Below are positions 21,934 to 29,609 of a stretch of DNA of 64,000 nucleotides, one piece after another; positions within the stretch are counted from its first letter, which is position 1, and the number at the start of each line of letters is the position of its first letter. The position numbers were made by a program, and so were the translations under genes. This DNA comes from Streptomyces aculeolatus (GTDB taxonomy: Bacteria > Actinomycetota > Actinomycetes > Streptomycetales > Streptomycetaceae), in assembly GCF_020400605.1 (NCBI RefSeq), contig NZ_JAINRD010000002.1:186001-250000 (forward strand), read 5' to 3'. Under the pieces are notes generated by a model. It saw only the letters and a list, made by a program, of their open reading frames with translations. It made no database searches and was not told the DNA's origin.

Positions 21934-22517
21934 GATCCGGCCTCCTTCCGCGCGCGCTGGACGGCCCGTACGGCCGACACGATGGGGACGCCGCCGGTGC
22001 AGCGGCAGATGTTCGAGGACAGGACGTCGGTCACCCGCTCCGCGGAGGCGTCCGGTTCGTCGGCGAGCAGTCCTTGGGCGAGCATGAGGAAGCCGGGGGT
22101 GCAGAAGCCGCATTGAAGGGCGCCGCCGTCGCGGAAAGCCCGCTGGACGTCGGACAGCCGCGCGCCACCGCCGGGCTCCCCGTTCTCCCCGTTCCCCTCG
22201 TACTCCCCGGGCCCCGTCGGCTCTTCGCGCTCCCCGGACAGCCCTTCGACCGTCCGGATGCGGCTTCCCCGCGCCTGTACGGCCAGGACGAGGCAGGCCC
22301 GTACGGGCCTGCCGTCGAGCAGCACGGTGCACGCGCCGCAGACGCCGTGCTCGCAGCCCAGGCGGGTGCCCGTCAGACCGGCGCCGCGCAGGGCGTCGGC
22401 AAGGGTGCGGCGCGGTTCCACGGTGCAGGTGACGAGGCTGTCGTTCACGTCGAGTTCGACCGTTACCGGGTCGAGGGGCGGGAGCCAGGGGTCCTGCCGG
22501 CTGCCGGTCTCGTTCAT
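21930..22517 (-). CDS. Molybdenum hydroxylase iron-sulfur subunit
   Basis: Small subunit with two [2Fe-2S] clusters: the ferredoxin-type site GTRLGCEHGVCGACTVLLDG near residue 50 with a further Cys at RACLVL, and the C-terminal helical site CGFCTPGFLMLAQGLLADEP near residue 135 with SSNICRCTGG. A Gly/Glu/Asn-rich insert of about 25 residues (EREEPTGPGEYEGNGENGEP) separates the two domains, longer than usual, making the protein 195 residues rather than about 160. ATG at 22517 with an AGGAGG about 7 bases upstream. Confidence 0.9.
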   Translation of the reverse strand: MNETGSRQDPWLPPLDPVTVELDVNDSLVTCTVEPRRTLADALRGAGLTGTRLGCEHGVCGACTVLLDGRPVRACLVLAVQARGSRIRTVEGLSGEREEPTGPGEYEGNGENGEPGGGARLSDVQRAFRDGGALQCGFCTPGFLMLAQGLLADEPDASAERVTDVLSSNICRCTGGVPIVSAVRAVQRARKEAGS

Positions 22518-22572
22518 CGTCTGCCTCCTGGTGCTTCCGGGGGTGCGGCGGACCGCCGGGCGGTTCGGTGGG

Positions 22573-23571
22573 TCAGGCGGACAGGGCGTCGCAGGCCGCG
22601 GCCACGGCCTCGCGCGACAGCCCGGCGCCCAGGGCGAGGGACAGCAGCACCCGGGCCTTCAGGGGGGAGACCGCGCCGGCCCCGATGAGGCCGCGGGCGA
22701 GGAGGTCGCGCTCGGAGCCGGGGAAGTCGTAGGTGTTCCGGTACAGCTCGCCCGCGCCGGTGCGGGACGCGAGGACGACGGGGATCCGGGCGGCCAGCGC
22801 CTCGGCGTCGGCGACGGTCCGGTTCGGCAGGTGCCCGGCCCCGAAGCCGGCCAGCACCGCGCCTTCGTAGCCGAGGTCCGGCAGGTGCGGCAGCAGCCGG
22901 ACGTCGTCGCCGAGTACGGCGGTGACGAGGGCGACCGGGGCGGGTCCCGCGGGCGCGGGCAGCGGCAGGGGCGGCACCCGCGCGGGGCGCAGCGGGATGC
23001 GGACGCGGTCCTCGGTGACCCAGCCCAGCGGTCCGAGGCCGGGGGAGGCGAAGGCGGAGGGGCGCTCGGTGTGCCGCTTCTGTACGTAACGGGCGCTGTG
23101 CACCTCGCCGTTGAACACCACGGTGACGCCGGTGCCGACGGCCGCTTCGCTCGCTGCGACGCGGACGGCGTCGAGCAGGTTCGCCGGCCCGTCGGTGCCC
23201 GGCCGGCCGGGGTGGCGCAGGGCGCCGGTGACCACGACGGGGGTGTCGCCGCCGCCGAGCAGGTCGAGGGCGAAGGCCGTCTCCTCCAGGGTGTCCGTTC
23301 CCTGGGTGACGACGACGCCGTCGCAGCCGCGGGCGGCCGACCGGTCGATCTCCGCGCGCAGGTCCACCACGTCGGGCAGCGTGAGGTGGGCGCCGGGCAG
23401 CCGCCGGAAGTCGCCGTGGGAGAGGTGGACCCCGGCCGGCGCCGCGGGCAGCGAGGCGAGCAGGTCCGCCGCGTCGAGGGCGGGGACGACGCCCTGACCC
23501 GCGTCCCTTGCCGTCATGGCGATCGTGCCGCCGAGGGTCAGGACGTGCACCCGTACGGGTTCCGCGTTCAT
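22573..23571 (-). CDS. L-asparaginase/glutaminase-family amidohydrolase
   Basis: N-terminal catalytic signature VLTLGGTIAM (first Thr near residue 15) and the second motif VVVTQGTDTLEETAFALDLL (Thr-Asp near residue 90), with the lysine-bearing loop replaced by TGALRHPGRPGTDGPANLLD. About 332 residues, no signal peptide, so cytoplasmic and type-I-like. It is the first gene of the leftward operon, with AGGAGG before the ATG at 23571. In this setting it may release ammonia from an amide formed during ring breakdown rather than act on asparagine; that is inference. Confidence 0.85.
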   Translation of the reverse strand: MNAEPVRVHVLTLGGTIAMTARDAGQGVVPALDAADLLASLPAAPAGVHLSHGDFRRLPGAHLTLPDVVDLRAEIDRSAARGCDGVVVTQGTDTLEETAFALDLLGGGDTPVVVTGALRHPGRPGTDGPANLLDAVRVAASEAAVGTGVTVVFNGEVHSARYVQKRHTERPSAFASPGLGPLGWVTEDRVRIPLRPARVPPLPLPAPAGPAPVALVTAVLGDDVRLLPHLPDLGYEGAVLAGFGAGHLPNRTVADAEALAARIPVVLASRTGAGELYRNTYDFPGSERDLLARGLIGAGAVSPLKARVLLSLALGAGLSREAVAAACDALSA

Positions 23572-23630
23572 CTGCGCGCCTCCTCATCCTCCCCGGCCCG
23601 CTGCCCGTGGCACCGGTGGGGCTGGTTTTT

Positions 23631-23660
23631 ATGTATGGCGATACCTATATTGATACTGTA
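23631..23660. promoter_or_regulatory. Divergent promoter/operator region with a GTAT-N4-ATAC dyad
   Basis: An AT-rich island between the divergent asparaginase and MBL genes. It contains the dyad GTATGGCGATAC (23633-23644) and -10-like TATATT (23646-23651) for the rightward gene. PadR proteins often bind short dyads of this kind, and the only regulator of the cluster is PadR, so this is a candidate PadR operator. Binding is inference. Confidence 0.45.
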
Positions 23661-23688
23661 AGCCAGGCGAGAGCGAAAGGACACACGC

Positions 23689-24690
23689 ATGGTGTGCTGG
23701 CCCCTTCCGGTGATCCCCGAGATGAGCGAGCGGCAGCAGGGGTTCATGGCCCCGAACCTCAGTCCGAAGGGCCTGCGGCTCATCCCGCACGAACTCGCCG
23801 AGGGCGTCTACGGGCTGATGGCGAACAAGCTGCCGAAGGACAACAACGGCCTCGTCGTAGGCGACCGGGCGGCCCTGGTGATCGACTCCGGGATCACCCC
23901 TGACGTGGGCCGGTACATCCAGGAGGTCGTCGCCACCCTCACCGACCGGCCGGTGCTCTACCTGGCCAACACGACCTTCCACGGCGACCACACCTTCGGC
24001 AACGCGGCGTTCGGCGACGACGTCACCGTCATCTCCTCCCGGCTGAACAAGGCGTCGATGACCGACCTGGAGGAGGAGAAGGAGTACCGCTCGGAGAGCA
24101 TGTACGGCGATCCGGGCTTCGCGGGCGTGACCCGCTGGCGCACGCCGGACCTCGTCTTCGACCGCTACTGCGAACTCGACCTGGGCGGACGCGAGGTACA
24201 GCTCTGGCACTTCGGCCCCGGCAACGGCTCCGGCGACACGATCGTCCACGTACCCGACGCCAAGGTCGCCTGGGTCGGCAACTTCCTGCGCCACCCGGGC
24301 ATCCCGCCGATGCTGCTGGCCGGCGACCCCGTCGGCTACGCCCGCTCCCTGCGGTCGCTCAGGGCGACCCTGGCCCCCGAGACCCTCGTGCCCGGGCACG
24401 GTCCGCTCACCGACGCCGACGCGGCCCTCACGTACATGCTCGGGTACGTCGAGAGGATCGGCCTCGACGTCGCCGAGCGGCGGCTCGCCGGCATGGACCT
24501 CCAGGCGACCATGGCCGACCTGCCGCTGGCCGACCCGCTCGACCTCACGACGGTCGTCGCGGAGCCCGAGCCCGGCGAGCCCGAGCGGTTCGCCCGGCTG
24601 ATGCGCTCCAACCACGAGTTGAACGTCCTGCTCACCTACCGCTGGCTGGAGGCGACCAGCCCCGTCCGCGGCCCCGCGCGGCACGCCTGA
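23689..24690 (+). CDS. Metallo-beta-lactamase-fold hydrolase
   Basis: MBL fold: LVVGDRAALVIDSGITPDVG near residue 55, then the metal motif ANTTFHGDHTFGNAAFGDDV near residue 88, WVGNFLRHPG near 200 and PGHGPLTDADAAL near 235. The metal motif reads T-x-H-G-D-H, lacking the first His of the usual H-x-H-x-D-H; this variant is known in SoxH/quinoprotein-relay-like MBL proteins. About 333 residues, no signal peptide. ATG at 23689 with GAAAGGA upstream. It heads the rightward operon with CoxG, an enolase-superfamily enzyme and an amidohydrolase. Confidence 0.8.
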   Translation: MVCWPLPVIPEMSERQQGFMAPNLSPKGLRLIPHELAEGVYGLMANKLPKDNNGLVVGDRAALVIDSGITPDVGRYIQEVVATLTDRPVLYLANTTFHGDHTFGNAAFGDDVTVISSRLNKASMTDLEEEKEYRSESMYGDPGFAGVTRWRTPDLVFDRYCELDLGGREVQLWHFGPGNGSGDTIVHVPDAKVAWVGNFLRHPGIPPMLLAGDPVGYARSLRSLRATLAPETLVPGHGPLTDADAALTYMLGYVERIGLDVAERRLAGMDLQATMADLPLADPLDLTTVVAEPEPGEPERFARLMRSNHELNVLLTYRWLEATSPVRGPARHA

Positions 24691-24757
24691 GGAACCCGGC
24701 CGTTCGCCTGCTCCCGTCGGCGGGGACCGTCCGGGCCGTGGCACCGAGGAGGAAACC

Positions 24758-25615
24758 ATGCAGATGCAGCACCACTTCAGCGTCCCCATCGCCGCCGACG
24801 AGGCATGGAAGGTGCTTCTCGACGCCGAGCGCATCGCCCCCTGCATGCCGGGGGCGTCCCTGGACTCGGTCGACGGTGACTCGTTCACCGGGCGGGTCAA
24901 GGTGAAGGTGGGCCCGGTCGGGCTCACCTACAAGGGAACGGCCGAGATCGTCCACAGGGACGAGGCCACGCACACGGCGGTGCTCCGGGCCAAGGGCAGG
25001 GACAGCCGCGGCAACGGAACCGCCGCCGCGACCGTCACCATGACCCTGGCCGAGGAGGGGGCGGGCGGCGGCACCGGCGGGGGAACGGGAGAAGGAGCCG
25101 GCGCACGGACGGGCGTCGACGTGCTCACCGAACTCGACGTGACCGGACGCCCCGCCCAGCTCGGCCGGAACCTCATGGCCGACGTCGCCGGCCGGATCAT
25201 CGGGCAGTTCGCCGCGGCACTGGCGGATCAACTGCAGCGGGAGCAGGGGGCGTCGGCGCACCCGCTCCCGGCCGGGCGGAACGCGGCGGAGGACTCCGAC
25301 GGGCCGGAGGCGCCCCTGCCCACGCCGGCGGCGGCTGCCGCCGCGGGCGGAGGGGCGGCGCCCGCGGGATCCGGCCCCCCGCGGACCCCCGCGACGAACC
25401 CCGCCGCGGCCACCGCCGCCCCGCCGGTACGGGCCGCGGGCGCCGCGCCGGCCGCCGCGGCGCGGCAGGGCGCACCGGACACCGTGCAGGTGCTGGGCCT
25501 CGCCGGCGGTTCCGTGCTGCGGATCCTGGCGGCGTCGCTGCGCGCCGCGCTGAGCGGGGCGGCCGCGTTCGTACGGCGGCTGCTGACGCGCTCGGCCCGG
25601 CGGCACCGCGCCTGA
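24758..25615 (+). CDS. CoxG-like SRPBCC protein with C-terminal membrane segment
   Basis: The first 150 residues are a CoxG-type SRPBCC domain: FSVPIAADEAWKVLLDAERI, CMPGASLDSVDGDSFTGRVK, VKVGPVGLTYKGTAEIVHRD and LGRNLMADVAGRIIGQFAAA. A long Ala/Pro-rich linker leads to a C-terminal helix (VLGLAGGSVLRILAASLRAA) that could anchor the protein in the membrane. CoxG of carbon-monoxide oxidisers anchors the molybdenum hydroxylase to the membrane; here it may do the same for the xanthine-dehydrogenase-type enzyme of the divergent operon. GAGGAGGAAACC before the ATG. Confidence 0.8.
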   Translation: MQMQHHFSVPIAADEAWKVLLDAERIAPCMPGASLDSVDGDSFTGRVKVKVGPVGLTYKGTAEIVHRDEATHTAVLRAKGRDSRGNGTAAATVTMTLAEEGAGGGTGGGTGEGAGARTGVDVLTELDVTGRPAQLGRNLMADVAGRIIGQFAAALADQLQREQGASAHPLPAGRNAAEDSDGPEAPLPTPAAAAAAGGGAAPAGSGPPRTPATNPAAATAAPPVRAAGAAPAAAARQGAPDTVQVLGLAGGSVLRILAASLRAALSGAAAFVRRLLTRSARRHRA

Positions 25616-25776
25616 CCGGGTGCCGCGTACGGGCGGTGGGCGCGGCCGGCTCCCCTCGGCGGCGCCCGCCGCCGCCCAAGCCCGCCCGAGCACACCGCAC
25701 TCCACCGCACCGCCACTCCGGCGCACCCCCACTCCACCGCCACCCCATCCACCGACCACGGACACCGGGAGCTCCC

Positions 25777-26871
25777 ATGGGCACAGGTACCGAAATCGTC
25801 GCCGTCGAGACCGACTTCCTGACCATCCCCCTGCCGAGGCCGCTGGTCACCGCGGCGTTCCCGATACCCGCCATCGACACCGCGCTCGTCCGCGTCCGTA
25901 CCCGCGCCGGACACGAGGGCGTCGCCTGGAGCTTCGCCTTCGGCCGCGGCCGGGTCGCCGCGCTGCTGCAACTCGTCGACGACCTCGCCGAACTCGCCCA
26001 GGGCGCGGACGCCGCCATGCCGGAGGCGCTGTGGGCGCGGATGACCGGCGCCGTCGGCTTCGTCGGCCGCCGCGGCCTGGCGGCGCTCGCCGTGTCGGCG
26101 ATCGACACCGCCTGCTGGGACATCCTCGGCAAGGCCGCGGGACTGCCGGTGTACAAGCTCCTCGGCGGGCACCGCGACCGCGTGGAGACGTACGCCAGCC
26201 AGGGCCTGTGGCTCGACCGCTCCCGCGAGGAACTGGTGGACGAGGCGCACGGGCTGGCCGAGGCCGGGTTCCGCGCGGTCAAGATGCGCGCGGGGCTGCC
26301 CGACCCCGACGAGGACGAGGCGCGGGTGGCGGCCGTACGGGAGGCGGTCGGCCCCGGCGTCAAGGTGATGATCGACGCCAACCAGGCGTGGGACCTCAAG
26401 GAGACCCTGCGCATGGCCGAGCGCTTCGAGGAGTACGACCCGTACTGGCTGGAGGAGCCCATGCCGCACACCCGCGTCGACGACTACGCCCACGCCGCCG
26501 CGACCATGCGCGTCCCGCTGTGCACCGGCGAGTCGAACTACTTCAAGGACGAACTGCTCACCCTGGCCCGGCGCCGGGCGGCCGACTACCTCATGCCGGA
26601 CCTCATGCGCATGGGCGGGGTCACGGAGTGGATGAAGGCCGCCCGCATCTGCGAGGGCTTCGACGTGGCCGTCACACCGCACCTCTTCATGGAGCACTCG
26701 GCCCACCTGGCCTGCGCCGCGCCCAACGCCGTCTGGCAGGAGTACCAGCCGTGGTGGCAGCCGGTCGTCGCGGAGCCGCCGGCGTTCGAGGACGGCTGCC
26801 TCGTCCTCGGGGACCGGCCGGGCTTCGGCATCGTGCTCGACGACGAAGCCGTGGCCCACCACCGCGTCTGA
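25777..26871 (+). CDS. Enolase-superfamily enzyme (mandelate-racemase group)
   Basis: 364 residues with the enolase fold. Capping domain at the N-terminus (IVAVETDFLTIPLPRPLVTA), then barrel motifs: FRAVKMRAG (K-x-R near residue 168), VMIDANQAWDLKET (Asp near 195), PYWLEEPMP (Glu near 222), CTGESNYFKDE (Glu near 248) and VTPHLFMEHSAHL (His near 298). These are metal ligands and general bases of the mandelate-racemase group, which takes the alpha proton of carboxylates. Substrate not predictable. ATG at 25777 with GGGAG upstream; a 160-base gap before it and a CCCGA repeat after it. Confidence 0.85.
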   Translation: MGTGTEIVAVETDFLTIPLPRPLVTAAFPIPAIDTALVRVRTRAGHEGVAWSFAFGRGRVAALLQLVDDLAELAQGADAAMPEALWARMTGAVGFVGRRGLAALAVSAIDTACWDILGKAAGLPVYKLLGGHRDRVETYASQGLWLDRSREELVDEAHGLAEAGFRAVKMRAGLPDPDEDEARVAAVREAVGPGVKVMIDANQAWDLKETLRMAERFEEYDPYWLEEPMPHTRVDDYAHAAATMRVPLCTGESNYFKDELLTLARRRAADYLMPDLMRMGGVTEWMKAARICEGFDVAVTPHLFMEHSAHLACAAPNAVWQEYQPWWQPVVAEPPAFEDGCLVLGDRPGFGIVLDDEAVAHHRV

Positions 26872-26905
26872 CCTTCCCGGCCCTCTGGCCCGCCCGCCCC
26901 CGCCC

Positions 26906-26935
26906 CCCGACCCGACCCGACCCGACCCGACCCGA
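26906..26935 (+). repeat. Six tandem CCCGA units
   Basis: Six uninterrupted copies of CCCGA in the 82-base gap between the enolase-superfamily and amidohydrolase genes, ending 6 bases before the GGAGG ribosome binding site. Its closeness to the start suggests slippage could alter spacing, but it lies upstream of, not within, the ribosome binding site. Probably a simple repeat. Confidence 0.7.
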
Positions 26936-26953
26936 CTACGGAGGTAGAGACAG

Positions 26954-28324
26954 GTGCCCGACTTCGACCTGCTGATCACAGGCGGTACGGTCGTGACGCC
27001 CACCGGGCGGCACCGCACCGACATCGCCGTCAAGGACGGCCTGATCGCGGCCCTCGGCCCGCCCCGGGGGGACACCGCGCGGGAGACGGCCGACGCCGGC
27101 GGACTGCTCGTCCTGCCCGGCGGCGTCGACACCCACGTCCACCTCATGGACCCCGCCGACACCGAGCGGGAGGACTTCCCCCACGGCACCCGGGCCGCCG
27201 CCGCGGCAGGGGTCACGACGATCATCGAGCACTCCCACGGCCGGCCGGTGCGCACGCCGGAGGACCTGCGCGAGAAGGTACGGCACCTCGACGGCCGGGC
27301 GTACGTGGACTTCGCCCTGGCCGCACACGCCTGGCCCGGCGACACCGCCGCCGTCGCCGGACTGTGGCGGGCCGGCGCCGCCTTCTTCAAGGTCTTCACC
27401 TGCACCACCCACGGCATCCCCGGGCACAGCGCCGCCGACCTCCTCGCGCACCTGCGCGCCACCGCGGCGGCGGGCGCGGTCAGCCTCCTGCACTGCGAGG
27501 ACGAGTCGCTGACGGAGGCCGCGGAGGAGGTGCTGCGCGCGGCCGGGCGCACGGACGGCGGGCTGCTGCCGGAATGGCGTAGCCGGGACGCCGAGGTGGT
27601 TGCCGCCGCCGTCGCCGCCCTGCTGGTACGGCGCGCGGGCGCGCGCGCCGCGGTGGCCCATGTCAGCCACCCCGAAGTGGCCGAGTACCTGGCGGCGGAG
27701 CGGGCGCGCGGCGCGGCGATCGCCGCGGAGACCTGCCCGCAGTACCTGCTGCTGCGGGAGCACGAGGTGCTCCGGCACGGGGTGTTCCGCAAGTTCACCC
27801 CGCCGGCCCGCGCGCGCCATGACGCCGACGAGGCGGCGCTGTGGCGCCTGCTGCGCGACGGCGGCCTGACCCACGTCTCCTCCGACCACGCCCCGGCGAC
27901 CGCCGAGCAGAAGCGGTCCGGGAACATCTGGGACGTGCACTTCGGTCTCCCGGGACTGGACAGCACCATGACGGTGCTCCTCGACGCCGCGGCGCGCGGC
28001 GAGCTGGCGTACGAGGACATCGCCCGCCTCTACGCCGAGACCCCCGCCAGGACGTACGGCCTCTGGCCCGCGAAGGGCGCCCTGGCGGCCGGCTCCGACG
28101 CCGACCTGGTGCTCGTGGACCCCGACGAGCGCTGGACCCTCACGAACGACGACGTCCTCTCCAAGGCCGGCTGGACCCCCTTCCACGGCCGCCGCATGAC
28201 GGGCCGCGTCACGGCGACGTACCTCCGCGGCCACCGAATCCACGACACCCGCCGCCCCCCGACCGCCCGAACGGGCCGCTTCCTCCCGGGCGCGGGCCAC
28301 TCCGGGGACCCCGCGGGCGGTTGA
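26954..28324 (+). CDS. Dihydropyrimidinase/allantoinase-like amidohydrolase
   Basis: Cyclic amidohydrolase of 456 residues with the binuclear metal site: GGVDTHVHLMDP (HxH near residue 61), the carbamylated Lys in AAFFKVFTCTTHG near 152, SLLHCEDESL (His near 181), VAHVSHPEVAEYL (His near 238), and the last Asp in THVSSDHAPA near 312. The N-terminal LITGGTVVTPTGRHRTDIAV and C-terminal LAAGSDADLVLVDPD sandwich are typical of hydantoinases, dihydropyrimidinases and allantoinases. It opens a cyclic ureide or imide. GTG start at 26954 with GGAGG about 10 bases upstream. Confidence 0.87.
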   Translation: MPDFDLLITGGTVVTPTGRHRTDIAVKDGLIAALGPPRGDTARETADAGGLLVLPGGVDTHVHLMDPADTEREDFPHGTRAAAAAGVTTIIEHSHGRPVRTPEDLREKVRHLDGRAYVDFALAAHAWPGDTAAVAGLWRAGAAFFKVFTCTTHGIPGHSAADLLAHLRATAAAGAVSLLHCEDESLTEAAEEVLRAAGRTDGGLLPEWRSRDAEVVAAAVAALLVRRAGARAAVAHVSHPEVAEYLAAERARGAAIAAETCPQYLLLREHEVLRHGVFRKFTPPARARHDADEAALWRLLRDGGLTHVSSDHAPATAEQKRSGNIWDVHFGLPGLDSTMTVLLDAAARGELAYEDIARLYAETPARTYGLWPAKGALAAGSDADLVLVDPDERWTLTNDDVLSKAGWTPFHGRRMTGRVTATYLRGHRIHDTRRPPTARTGRFLPGAGHSGDPAGG

Positions 28325-28404
28325 GGGCCGTGCTCCTGTGGAAGTGACTGGTCCGACGACCGGTGGTGTCGGCAGAATGGGTGGCCTTGTCGGCTGGAGG
28401 CGAG

Positions 28405-28935
28405 ATGACTCTGGAGAACCTCGAACGTGTGCTCCCGGACATGCTCGAGATTCGGGAACCGCGTCCACGGGACATCGACTGGGCAGCAGTTGCACGGGAG
28501 TTCGGCACCGACTTCCCCGAGGACTACAAGGAGCTTGCAGCTTTTTACGGTTCGATAGAGATTGACGAATATGTGGGTATAGCGTCACCGGACCCAGGTG
28601 AAGAGGCATGTTTCGCCCGTGGCAGGCGCAGCGCGCTCTACCCCGTCGAATGCCTGTACGAAGCCGGTATGTCGCATGGATACGTCCCGTACCCACAGCC
28701 CTTCGGCCTCGTTCCGTGGGGCGGGAGTATCGATGGAGACGAGTTCCACTGGAGGACGAACCCGGCAGGGCCGGATGCCTGGACGATCGTCGTGGCGGGC
28801 CGTAACGGCGACTGGGTCGAGTTCAGCGGAACCCTGACCGAGTACCTCGCGGGCCTGATATCGGGAGAGGTGGCCCCGGACGGCCTGCCGCCGGACTTCC
28901 CGGGACGGTCTCCCAGCGTTGCCGTATGGGAGTAG
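28405..28935 (+). CDS. SMI1/KNR4 (SUKH) family protein
   Basis: SUKH-fold signature: IDWAAVAREFGTDFPEDYKE near residue 24, LAAFYGSIEID, the middle LYEAGMSHGYVPYPQPFGLV and WGGSIDGDEFHWRTNPAGPD, ending in TLTEYLAGLISGEVAPDGLP. About 176 residues. Members often are immunity proteins against polymorphic toxins, or adaptor proteins. ATG at 28405 chosen for its GGAGG 6-7 bases upstream over an earlier frame. No toxin gene is next to it, so a direct immunity role cannot be claimed; it may be an orphan. Confidence 0.8.
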   Translation: MTLENLERVLPDMLEIREPRPRDIDWAAVAREFGTDFPEDYKELAAFYGSIEIDEYVGIASPDPGEEACFARGRRSALYPVECLYEAGMSHGYVPYPQPFGLVPWGGSIDGDEFHWRTNPAGPDAWTIVVAGRNGDWVEFSGTLTEYLAGLISGEVAPDGLPPDFPGRSPSVAVWE

Positions 28936-28986
28936 TACGTGTACCCGTCCATTGACTCCAAGGAACGGTCAGAGAGGGACATCGGC

Positions 28987-29424
28987 ATGGGCAAGGGCAT
29001 GCGTGTCGGGACGATCGCGGTCGTCGCGGCGACGGCGGCACTGGCGGGCGTCGCCACGGCCGGGGCGACACCGGGCGGCCCCGGCGTGACGGGTGAGACC
29101 ATCGCGCAGACGACGGTGGGCGGCAAGGACTACATCCTGCGCCGGATCACCATCCCTGCCGGCCAGGGCACCGGCTGGCACTTCCACGACGGCACCCTGT
29201 ACGGCTTCGTCGAGGAGGGGGCGCTCAGCCACTTCGACTCCACGTGCGAGTCCGACGGCGTCTACAAGGCGGGAAGCACGCTCACCGAACCTGCCGGTCC
29301 ACGGAACGTCCACATCGGCCGCAACCTCGGAACCACCCCCGTCATCCTGGACGTGCTGTACGTCCTCCCGCACGGCGCCCCCCTGTCGGAGGACGCCCCC
29401 AACCCGGGCTGCGACTTCGAATAG
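28987..29424 (+). CDS. Secreted cupin-domain protein
   Basis: Signal peptide at residues 5-32 (MRVGTIAVVAATAALAGVAT, cleavage near AGATPG), then a single cupin: RRITIPAGQGTGWHFHDGTL with the metal-binding H-x-H pair near residue 75, ALSHFDSTCESDGVYKAGST, and the second motif PRNVHIGRNLGTTPVILDVL. 145 residues. ATG at 28987 with GAGAGGG upstream. Similar small exported cupins are frequent in Streptomyces; the reaction, if any, is unknown. Confidence 0.78.
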   Translation: MGKGMRVGTIAVVAATAALAGVATAGATPGGPGVTGETIAQTTVGGKDYILRRITIPAGQGTGWHFHDGTLYGFVEEGALSHFDSTCESDGVYKAGSTLTEPAGPRNVHIGRNLGTTPVILDVLYVLPHGAPLSEDAPNPGCDFE

Positions 29425-29609
29425 CCCGGGGATCGGCTCGATGCAGCACGGTCATGAACACCCGTTGTCCGGAAGGGGCACACACCTGCGCCATGCGGTC
29501 GTATCCGGGCCGTTCGTCCCGCTGGTGTTCCGTTCGCACATCGACGGCACGCTCCGAATGGCCCCGGTCCCTGGCAGGGCCCCGTCAGCGCGCGGAGCCG
29601 GGGCGGCGC
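29425..29609. other. Convergent intergenic region, 185 bp
   Basis: Lies between the cupin gene and the end of the minus-strand conflict locus. I see no open frame with a ribosome binding site and no strong hairpin, only a weak CCCT/AGGG pairing near 29570. Confidence 0.3.

Noticed and set aside
19160-22087. A 975-codon plus-strand open frame
   Set aside because: It is the antisense shadow of the molybdenum hydroxylase genes; the minus strand carries all recognisable motifs. Many other long frames in this GC-rich window are shadows of the same kind.
18764-22517. Aerobic carbon monoxide dehydrogenase (coxMSL plus coxG)
   Set aside because: The gene set and the CoxG-like protein suggest it, but the large subunit has TGTYRGPG where CO dehydrogenase needs its Cys-bearing AYRCSFR loop, so it is a general molybdenum hydroxylase.
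26906-26935. Phase-variation repeat controlling the amidohydrolase
   Set aside because: The repeat lies upstream of the ribosome binding site and outside the coding frame; 5-base slippage there would not shift the frame and leaves the ribosome site spacing unchanged.
28987-29424. Cupin as part of the conflict locus
   Set aside because: It is on the opposite strand, has a signal peptide and a separate ribosome binding site, and ends in a convergent gap; nothing ties it to the GTPase genes.
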